A stretch of 5,734 nt of DNA from DATGLG01 sp035294245 (GTDB lineage: Bacteria > Pseudomonadota > Alphaproteobacteria > JACZXZ01), in contig DATGLG010000018.1 in the NCBI GenBank assembly GCA_035294245.1, positions 1 through 5,734 of the forward strand, read 5' to 3'. Positions 1-5,734 of this stretch are shown one piece after another. The number at the start of each line of letters is the position of its first letter. The first letter of the stretch is position 1. The notes beneath the pieces were generated by a model. The model was given only the letters and a program-made list of their open reading frames with translations. It made no database searches and was not told where the DNA came from. A program made the translations under genes and the position numbers.

Positions 1-698
1 CCCGCCTCGGTGTGATAGCCGCCGATGTAGAAGACATCGATCCCCGCCGCCTTCATGCGGCTGACGAGCGCCGAATAGTCCTTCTCGCCCGCGGTGTAGT
101 GCTCGACCATGGCCGGCTTCAGGCCGTTCTTCTCCATGTTCTTCAGGGTCTCGGCGGCAAGGCCGGCCCCATAGGCCGACTTGTCGTCGAGGATCGCCAC
201 CTTCTTTCCCTTGTAGTGCTGGGCGATCCAGGCGCCGGCGAAGGCGCCCTGGGCGTCGTCGCGGCCGACCGTGCGGAACACATTCTTCCAGCCCTTCTTG
301 GCCGCGTCGTCGGTCAGCGCCGGATTGGTCGAGGCCGGCGTGATCTGGAGGACATTCTCCTCGTGATAGACCGCCGAGGCGGGGATCGAGGAGCCGGAGC
401 AGTAATGGCCGTCGACGAACTTGACCCCTTCGCTGACCAGCTTGTTGGCAACGGCGACCGCCTGCTTGGGATCGCAGGCGTCGTCGCCGACCTCGAGCTT
501 GATCTTCTGGCCGAGCACGCCGCCTTTCGCGTTGATGTCCTTCACCGCGAGCTCGGCGCCGCGGCGCATCTGCTCGCCGAAGGCCGCATATTCGCCCGTC
601 ATCGGCCCCACGGTCGCAACCAGGACGTCGGCCTGCGCCGTTGCATAGCCGGCCACCGTGATTGCGGCAGCCGCCAAGAGTGTCGCTTTGAGTGTCAT
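1..698 (-). CDS. livK: LivK-type periplasmic branched-chain amino acid binding protein, 3' end cut by the window
   Basis: This is the substrate-binding subunit of a LIV-I type ABC transporter, which captures Leu/Ile/Val in the periplasm and delivers it to LivHM. The frame opens at an ATG (698-696) and stays open for 232 codons to the window edge; the family is about 370 residues, so roughly the C-terminal third is missing. Residues 1-23 are a signal peptide (Lys4, hydrophobic core 5-17, cleavage expected after AQA, mature start D24). The type 1 periplasmic binding fold follows: NAKGG at 56-60, DDACDPKQAVAVANK at 72-86, HYCSGSS at 98-104, TAGEKDYSAL at 202-211. The first and last two closely match E. 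coli LivK as I remember it. Cys75 and Cys100 keep the 25-residue spacing of the E. coli disulfide, and S101 plus A122-S123-T124 fall at the known ligand-contact positions. A ribosome binding site AGGGAGA (714-708) sits 9 nt before the ATG. LIV specificity is inferred from similarity; other amino acids are possible. Confidence 0.95.
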   Translation of the reverse strand, partial: MTLKATLLAAAAITVAGYATAQADVLVATVGPMTGEYAAFGEQMRRGAELAVKDINAKGGVLGQKIKLEVGDDACDPKQAVAVANKLVSEGVKFVDGHYCSGSSIPASAVYHEENVLQITPASTNPALTDDAAKKGWKNVFRTVGRDDAQGAFAGAWIAQHYKGKKVAILDDKSAYGAGLAAETLKNMEKNGLKPAMVEHYTAGEKDYSALVSRMKAAGIDVFYIGGYHTEA

Positions 699-776
699 AT
701 GAGGTTGTCTCCCTGACTTAGAAAGGACGCGAGAATGGCTCTTTTCTGATTAATGGCGAGCCCACCACTTCGGTTA

Positions 777-789
777 CGAAAGCCTTTCG
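777..789. repeat. Small perfect dyad upstream of livK
   Basis: CGAAAG-C-CTTTCG is a 13-bp palindrome with 6-bp half sites around one central base, lying 78-90 nt upstream of the livK start codon. It could be an operator or a small hairpin (5-bp stem, 3-nt loop). No T run follows it, so it does not look like a terminator. A dyad this short can occur by chance. Confidence 0.3.
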
Positions 790-814
790 CGCTCTCAGGG
801 CGCATTTGCGGCGT

Positions 815-842
815 ACTCTAGCATTTGTTGAGCTTCCCACAA
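815..842 (-). promoter_or_regulatory. Weak candidate promoter for livK
   Basis: On the minus strand TTGTGG (842-837) and TAGAGT (820-815) are separated by 16 nt, with a TG dinucleotide just before the -10-like hexamer. Both boxes are poor matches to the sigma-70 consensus. The call rests mainly on the large gap before livK, which suggests a separate transcription start. The candidate start would be about 110 nt upstream of the livK ATG. Treat as a hypothesis. Confidence 0.2.
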
Positions 843-864
843 CAGATTCAAGCTGCAGCCTCGC

Positions 865-1209
865 TCAACCAGCCTTCTGGCGCCACCCGAACGGGCCGAC
901 GCGGTCGTAAAGCCATGGATATTGCGTCACCATCTTGCGCACCTGCGTCAACCGGTAGGCGACGAGGATCACGACGAACAGAACCGCAGTGTTGACGAGA
1001 TAAGGAACGAGCGCGAAGAGCTCGCCCCCGAAAAGCGCCCAAGACAGAAAGCGATCGGCCATGCCGAGCAGGATCGTATAAGGGATCACATGCCAGAGCG
1101 GCCGCCACAGGGTCGCCAAGGCCTGGCCGGCCATGAAGGTGGCGAAGCCCATGATGACGATGGTGATCGCGACGAAGATCGCGAGATTGCTGCCCAGCAC
1201 CGCTTCCAT
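865..1209 (-). CDS. Small three-helix membrane protein of the DUF6867 type, linked to the liv transporter
   Basis: This 114-residue protein has no known biochemical function. It has three hydrophobic segments at about residues 9-31, 41-60 and 65-86, then a polar tail with the motif KMVTQYPWLYDRVGPFGW (92-109). I recognise this pattern as the DUF6867 family, found beside liv transporter genes in rhizobia-like alphaproteobacteria. There is no signal peptide beyond the first helix, so it should be an inner-membrane protein. The ATG (1209-1207) is preceded by a strong GGAGGA ribosome binding site with about 5 nt spacing, and the gene starts 24 nt after the livF stop, so it is co-transcribed with livHMGF. 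The context suggests an accessory or assembly factor for the LivHM channel, which is inference only. The family name is from memory; that the gene is real is well supported by its ribosome binding site, spacing and clear membrane topology. Confidence 0.85.
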   Translation of the reverse strand: MEAVLGSNLAIFVAITIVIMGFATFMAGQALATLWRPLWHVIPYTILLGMADRFLSWALFGGELFALVPYLVNTAVLFVVILVAYRLTQVRKMVTQYPWLYDRVGPFGWRQKAG

Positions 1210-1233
1210 CTCGTCCTCCGGACTCCCGCTCCG

Positions 1234-1947
1234 CTAATGCTTCTTGCCGCCTTCGAGATAGGCGGCGCGGATTTTTTCGTTCGCCAGCAGCTCCCTCCCG
1301 GCCCCGGACATCAGGATCTCGCCGTTCGCCATGACGTAGCCCCGGTGGGCGAGGCGAAGCGCGTGATACGCGTTCTGCTCGACGAGGAAAACGGTCATCC
1401 CCTCGCGATTGATGGCGCGAATGACCTCGAAGATCCGCTTCACGATCATAGGTGCCAAGCCGAGTGACGGTTCGTCGAGGAGCAGGAGCCGCGGCCGGCT
1501 CATCAGCGCCCGGGCGATCGCGAGCATCTGCTGCTCGCCGCCGGAGAGCGTGCCGGCGCGCTGGACGGCGCGCTCCTTGAGAATGGGGAACAGCGAGAAG
1601 GCGCGGTCCAGATCCTCCGCGAAATGCGCCTCGTCGGCCACGGTGGCGCCGAGCTGCAGGTTCTCGAGCACCGTCATGCGCGGAAAGATGCGCCGGCCTT
1701 CCGGCGATTGCGCCACCCCCATGCGGACGATCTCGTAAGTCGGGCGGCGGGTGATGTCGACGCCGTCGAAGACGATGCGGCCGCTCTTCGCGGGCACGCT
1801 GCCGCAGATCGTCATGAGAAGCGTTGACTTGCCGGCGCCGTTGGCCCCGATCAGGGTGACGATCTCGCCGCGCTTGACCTCGAGGTCGACGCCTTTGAGG
1901 GCCTGGATGTGGCCGTAGAACGTATGGACCCGGGAAACCGTCAGCAT
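1234..1947 (-). CDS. livF: LivF, ATP-binding subunit of the branched-chain amino acid transporter
   Basis: One of two cytoplasmic ATPases that drive LivHM. The 237-residue product has the normal LivF length. Walker A is GANGAGKS (34-41), the Q-loop glutamine is Q80 followed by SPEGRRIFP, which is characteristic of LivF, the ABC signature is LSGGEQQ (134-140), and Walker B is LLLLDEPSLGLAP with D158 and catalytic E159. The switch position reads VEQN (189-192), with Gln where most ABC ATPases have His; E. coli LivF has the same, so this is a family trait rather than damage. The frame is open much further upstream (to 2646), but the ATG at 1947-1945 is the right start: it begins the conserved domain at once, has GAGGTG about 5 nt upstream, and overlaps the livG stop by one base (TGATG). 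That overlap implies translational coupling, fitting the equal amounts of the two ATPases needed. Confidence 0.96.
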   Translation of the reverse strand: MLTVSRVHTFYGHIQALKGVDLEVKRGEIVTLIGANGAGKSTLLMTICGSVPAKSGRIVFDGVDITRRPTYEIVRMGVAQSPEGRRIFPRMTVLENLQLGATVADEAHFAEDLDRAFSLFPILKERAVQRAGTLSGGEQQMLAIARALMSRPRLLLLDEPSLGLAPMIVKRIFEVIRAINREGMTVFLVEQNAYHALRLAHRGYVMANGEILMSGAGRELLANEKIRAAYLEGGKKH

Positions 1948-2815
1948 CACCGCACCTCGCCCTCGAGATCCTGCTTCACCTCGGGCGGCAATTCCTCCTC
2001 CTCTTCCTCGCCGAGATAGGCCCGGATCACGGCGTCGTCGTTGCGCACGAACTCCGGCGAGCCGTCGGAGATCTTGCGGCCATGATCGAGAACCACAATG
2101 TGATCCGAGATCTCCATGACGACGCCCATGTCGTGCTCGATGAGCAGCAGGCCGATCCTCTCGTTGTCGCGAATATGGATCAGGAGCTCGTTGAGCTCCG
2201 CCGATTCGTGCGGGTTGAGGCCGGCCGCCGGCTCGTCCAGACACAGCAGGACCGGCTGAGTGCACATAGCGCGCGCGATTTCCAAGCGCCGCTGGGCGCC
2301 ATAGGGAAGGCTGCCCGCGTTCCAATCCGCCCTCTCCATCAGGTTCACCTTGTCGAGCCAGTACTTGGCGAGCTCGACCGCCTGGCGCTCGGCTCTGGCG
2401 TAGCCTTGGTAGCCGATCAGGCCGAGGAAGGTGAAGCCGGACGCCCGCATGAGCCGGTTGTGCTGCGCCACGATGAGGTTCTCGAGCACGCTCATATTCG
2501 GGAACAGCCGAATGTTCTGAAATGTCCGCGCGATGCCGGCATCCTTGTTGATGCGGAAGCCGTCCATCTGCTCGAGCAGCAACGGTCCCTTCGGGTGGTG
2601 GAGCATGAGGCGCCCGACCGACGGCTTGTAGAAGCCGGTCAAGCAATTGAAGACCGTCGTCTTGCCGGCTCCGTTCGGTCCGATGATCGCCGTGATCTCG
2701 CGATCATGCGCAACGAAGGAGACATCGTCGACGGCGAGCAAGCCGCCGAAGCGCATCGTCAGGTGCTCGACGCCGAGGAGGATCCGCGTTTCCTCCGCTG
2801 TGGCCATGGCGGCGC

Positions 2816-2819
<4 letters not shown>
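1947..2819 (-). CDS. livG: LivG, ATP-binding subunit of the branched-chain amino acid transporter
   Basis: The second cytoplasmic ATPase, forming a heterodimer with LivF. The product is 290 residues against about 255 in E. coli. Walker A is GPNGAGKT (47-54), the Q-loop is Q101 in RTFQNIRLFPNMSVLEN, the signature is the LivG variant LPYGAQRR (171-178), Walker B is CLDEPAAGLNP with D195 and E196, and the switch histidine is H229 in IEHDM. The insertion between Q-loop and signature (about 119-165) is typical of LivG. The C-terminus ends in an acidic tail with six consecutive Glu (271-276) and LPPEVKQDLEGEVR. The ATG at 2819 overlaps the livM stop (ATGA) and has GGAG about 7 nt upstream. A second Met at codon 5 is a less likely start. 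The open frame continues upstream inside livM, but that part is a shadow without LivG-like sequence. Confidence 0.96.
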
Positions 2820-4342
<1,523 letters not shown>

Positions 4343-4346
4343 GGCG

Positions 4347-5273
4347 TCATACCTTCTCGATATCGGGCCTGCCCAGCAGTCCGGTCGGGCGGAAGATCAG
4401 CACGAGGACGAGGATCGAGAAGGCGGCCACGTCCTTGTATTCCACGGAGAAATAGCCGGACCACATCGCTTCGATCAGGCCGATGAAGAAGCCGCCCAGC
4501 ATCGCCCCCGGCAGCGAGCCGATGCCGCCGAGCACCGCGGCGGTGAACGCCTTGATGCCCGCGAGGAAGCCGACGAAGAAATCGATCACGCCGTAATTGA
4601 GGAGGAACATCAGCCCTGCGACGGCCGCGAGCGCGCTTCCCACGACGAAGGTGATGGAGATGGTGCGGTCCACGTTGATTCCGACGAGGGCCGCCATCCC
4701 GAGATCCTGCTCGCAGGCGCGCTGGGAGCGCCCCATCGAGGTCCGCGCGATGATTGTGGAGAAGAGGGCCATGAGGCCGACGGTCAGGACGACGATGAGG
4801 ATTTGGAGGTAGCTTATGGATACCGTGAAGGTGCCGCGCTTAAGGATCTCGAAGCCGCCTTGAATCACCGGCTGCATCGTCTTGTTGCGCGCTCCCTGCA
4901 GGAGCTGCACGTAGTTCTCGAGGAAGATCGACATGCCGATGGCGGTAATCAGCGGCGCCAGCTTCGGCGCGCGGCGCAGGGGGCGATAGGCCACCCGCTC
5001 CAGCGTCCAGCCATAAACGGGCGTCAGCAGCATGGTCACCAGAAGAACGATCAGCACAGCGAGCGGCACCCAGGTGATTCCGGCGACGCCGAGAAGAGCG
5101 AAGGTGATGATGGCGATGAAGGCGCCCACCATGAAAATATCACCGTGGGCGAAATTGATCATGCCAATGATGCCATAGACCATCGTGTAGCCGATCGCGA
5201 TCAGCCCGTAGACGGACCCGAGCGTGATGCCGTTGATCAGCTGGAGAACGAAGTACTCGTAGGATCCTGTCAT
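4347..5273 (-). CDS. livH: LivH, permease subunit of the branched-chain amino acid transporter
   Basis: The first gene of the operon encodes a 308-residue inner-membrane permease, the same length as E. coli LivH. It is hydrophobic with about eight membrane segments. Family hallmarks are NGITLGSVYGLIAIGYTMVYG at 14-34, MINFAHGDIFM at 38-48, APLITAIGMSIFLEN at 106-120, the cytoplasmic coupling loop GRSQRACEQDLGMAALVGIN at 181-200, KAFTAAVLGGIGSLPGAMLGG at 241-261, and a C-terminus FRPTGLLGRPDIEKV nearly identical to that of E. coli LivH as I remember it. With LivM it forms the channel. The ATG (5273-5271) is supported by the conserved length; no in-frame start exists just upstream. Its initiation signal is unusual: a perfect AGGAGG lies 16 nt away, too far for direct use, while a weaker GGTGA lies 4 nt away. 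Confidence 0.96.
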   Translation of the reverse strand: MTGSYEYFVLQLINGITLGSVYGLIAIGYTMVYGIIGMINFAHGDIFMVGAFIAIITFALLGVAGITWVPLAVLIVLLVTMLLTPVYGWTLERVAYRPLRRAPKLAPLITAIGMSIFLENYVQLLQGARNKTMQPVIQGGFEILKRGTFTVSISYLQILIVVLTVGLMALFSTIIARTSMGRSQRACEQDLGMAALVGINVDRTISITFVVGSALAAVAGLMFLLNYGVIDFFVGFLAGIKAFTAAVLGGIGSLPGAMLGGFFIGLIEAMWSGYFSVEYKDVAAFSILVLVLIFRPTGLLGRPDIEKV

Positions 5274-5296
5274 CGCGTCACCCGCTTCACCTCCTC
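5270..5296 (-). promoter_or_regulatory. livH translation start region: perfect Shine-Dalgarno, GTG mini-ORF and ATGA overlap
   Basis: On the minus strand GAGGAGGTGA (5296-5287) is a full match to the anti-Shine-Dalgarno sequence. Its AGGAGG core is 8 nt from a GTG codon (5281-5279), the ideal distance, but 16 nt from the livH ATG. The GTG opens a three-codon ORF, GTG-ACG-CGA-TGA, whose stop overlaps the livH start as ATGA. A ribosome could therefore start at the GTG, stop on top of the livH start and reinitiate. Alternatively livH may simply use the nearer GGTGA (5282-5278). The motifs are visible in the sequence; the coupling role is inference. Confidence 0.45.
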
Positions 5297-5594
5297 ATTC
5301 GTCCCATGCGATCCGCCCCCCGGACGCGGCATGCGACATGCGCGACCATCCGGCCTCGTGCACGACAGGCGAAGGAGATTTCGGGCATGGCGAGGAGTCA
5401 GGGGCAATGGCACAGAATGGCTGCTATGGCGCAGCCGGAGCCCCATCCCCACGGACCGCCTGTCCTCTCAACAATCCCTGCCGTCATTATTCTTCTTTTT
5501 GTGTCTGCTGCGGCCGCAGCGGAAACGTTGGGCCACCCGGCGCGTGCGGAACCTAGCTCAGGGCCATAGGGTGCGCAATAAAATTCTCGCCCGC
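5274..5594. other. Region upstream of livH, presumed operon promoter and leader
   Basis: About 320 bp lie between livH and the insertion-sequence end, with no recognisable gene on either strand. It should hold the livHMGF promoter unless that lay further upstream and was displaced by the insertion. On the minus strand the best -10-like hexamer is AATAAT (5491-5486), five of six matches to TATAAT, but no -35 box stands at a proper distance. A perfect palindrome lies at 5507-5520, and ATGCGA-like words cluster at 5315-5345. A minus-strand frame of 60 codons (5452-5270) ends across the livH start; its Arg/Pro-rich sequence does not look like a conserved protein and it is not annotated as a gene. 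I see no strong intrinsic terminator. Confidence 0.5.
5507..5520. repeat. Perfect 14-bp GC palindrome upstream of livH
   Basis: GCTGCGGCCGCAGC reads the same on both strands and stops being symmetric at the flanking bases. It is about 235 nt upstream of the livH start. It could be an operator for a dimeric regulator or a small stem with a GGCC loop. No T run follows on either strand in the 3' direction, so it is not a good intrinsic terminator. In GC-rich DNA such palindromes also arise by chance. Confidence 0.35.
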
Positions 5595-5605
5595 TGTAGT
5601 TAGCT

Positions 5606-5649
5606 CGTGATCTGACCGGTTTTCGTGACGCGTGATTTGTCCGGTTTTT
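5606..5649 (+). repeat. Imperfect direct repeats inside the IS end
   Basis: CGTGATCTGACCGGTTTT (5606-5623) and CGTGATTTGTCCGGTTTT (5631-5648) match at 16 of 18 positions, with starts 25 bp apart. Such paired motifs at IS ends are usually transposase binding sites. The pattern is directly visible; the binding role is inferred from their position next to the transposase gene. Confidence 0.6.
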
Positions 5650-5652
5650 GAA

Positions 5653-5671
5653 TCGCTCCAAAAGGGAGCGA
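5653..5671 (+). promoter_or_regulatory. Hairpin overlapping the transposase ribosome binding site
   Basis: TCGCTCC (5653-5659) can pair with GGAGCGA (5665-5671) around a 5-nt loop AAAAG, giving a 7-bp stem. The transposase Shine-Dalgarno sequence AAGGGAG (5662-5668) lies in the loop and 3' arm, so folding would hide it. Several IS elements limit transposase translation from outside transcripts by such structures; that this one does so is inference. Confidence 0.45.
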
Positions 5672-5674
5672 GCG

Positions 5675-5734
5675 ATGGGGCGGGCAAGGACGTTGCAGGA
5701 GATCCGGGTGCTGCGGTTCGAGGCGTTGTTGGAT
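5675..5734 (+). CDS. Transposase N-terminus, ISNCY (IS1202-like) type, truncated by the window
   Basis: Only the first 20 codons are present, reading MGRARTLQEIRVLRFEALLD, and the frame is open at the edge. I recognise this start as that of transposases usually labelled ISNCY family, in which a helix-turn-helix domain and a DDE-type catalytic core would follow; neither is visible here. The ATG has a good AAGGGAG ribosome binding site 6 nt upstream and directly follows the IS terminal repeats. With so little sequence the family is tentative, and whether the gene is intact cannot be judged. Confidence 0.7.
   Translation, partial: MGRARTLQEIRVLRFEALLD

Larger units (their letters stand above)
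699..864. other. Intergenic gap between the DUF6867-type gene and livK
   Basis: These 166 bp contain no credible gene. The gap is much longer than any other spacing in the operon, so it may carry a second promoter for livK or a processing or attenuation point that lets livK be expressed more strongly than the membrane genes. I see the livK ribosome binding site (714-708), a small odd palindrome (777-789) and a weak promoter-like pair on the minus strand. No GC-rich hairpin followed by a T run is visible in either direction, so there is no evidence for an intrinsic terminator separating livK from the rest. Confidence 0.6.
5595..5734 (+). mobile_element. Left end of an insertion sequence, probably ISNCY/IS1202-like, cut by the window
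   Basis: The sequence changes here from the liv upstream region to a typical IS terminus: a non-coding end with repeated CGTGAT-n-TG-n-CCGGTTTT motifs followed closely by a transposase start. The boundary at TGTAGTTAGC (5595) is a guess based on the TG-type end; the true end could lie a few bases either side, and the target duplication cannot be seen because the other end is outside the window. The IS points away from the liv operon. Family assignment rests on the transposase N-terminus and is from memory. Confidence 0.65.

Noticed and set aside
12..716. A 234-codon plus-strand frame antisense to livK
   Set aside because: The minus strand encodes a LivK with signal peptide, conserved cysteines and binding motifs, so the plus frame is a shadow.
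777..805. Two adjacent small hairpins considered as a terminator after the DUF6867-type gene
   Set aside because: The stems are only 4-6 bp, one has a mismatch on the transcribed strand, and no T run follows.
1948..2646. An upstream extension of the livF frame to an ATG at 2646
   Set aside because: The extension lies inside livG in another frame, lacks any domain, and the conserved LivF N-terminus starts at 1947 with a proper ribosome binding site.
5270..5452. A 60-codon minus-strand frame ending across the livH start, considered as a leader peptide
   Set aside because: It has no clear ribosome binding site at its ATG and no run of Leu/Ile/Val codons as expected for attenuation, and its sequence looks random. 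Only its last three codons, preceded by a perfect Shine-Dalgarno, were kept as an observation.
5398..5661. An 87-codon minus-strand frame spanning the IS end and the livH upstream region
   Set aside because: It crosses the boundary between the IS and the flanking DNA, and its product resembles no protein I know.

Overview
This window comes from a GC-rich proteobacterium, most likely an alphaproteobacterium of the Hyphomicrobiales (rhizobia and relatives). That guess rests on strong GC bias at third codon positions, a long LivM, and a small DUF6867-type membrane protein next to livF, an arrangement I associate with that order. It is inference from gene content; no rRNA or other marker is present.

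Almost the whole window is one high-affinity branched-chain amino acid (LIV-I/HAAT type) ABC transporter locus read on the minus strand, so transcription runs from high to low coordinates. The order is livH (permease, 5273-4347), livM (permease, 4342-2816), livG (ATPase, 2819-1947), livF (ATPase, 1947-1234), a 114-residue three-helix membrane protein of the DUF6867 type (1209-865), then after a 166-bp gap the periplasmic binding protein livK (698 to the window edge, C-terminal part missing). The first five genes are tightly packed: 4-nt gap, ATGA overlap, TGATG overlap, 24-nt gap. They almost certainly form one operon. The spacing suggests livK may have an extra promoter of its own. LivK would capture leucine, isoleucine or valine in the periplasm, LivH and LivM would form the channel, and LivG and LivF would power it.

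Upstream of livH lie about 320 bp without a convincing gene (5274-5594), which should hold the operon promoter. The perfect Shine-Dalgarno sequence there is spaced for a tiny GTG ORF that ends across the livH start codon rather than for livH itself. At the right edge the left end of an insertion sequence begins: imperfect direct repeats of a terminal motif, then on the plus strand a good ribosome binding site and the first 20 codons of a transposase resembling the ISNCY (IS1202-like) group. A 7-bp hairpin overlaps that ribosome binding site.

I did not find a convincing new biological system. The points most worth a second look are the DUF6867 gene fixed within the transporter operon, the translational arrangement at livH, the insertion sequence directly upstream of the operon, and the hairpin masking the transposase ribosome binding site.
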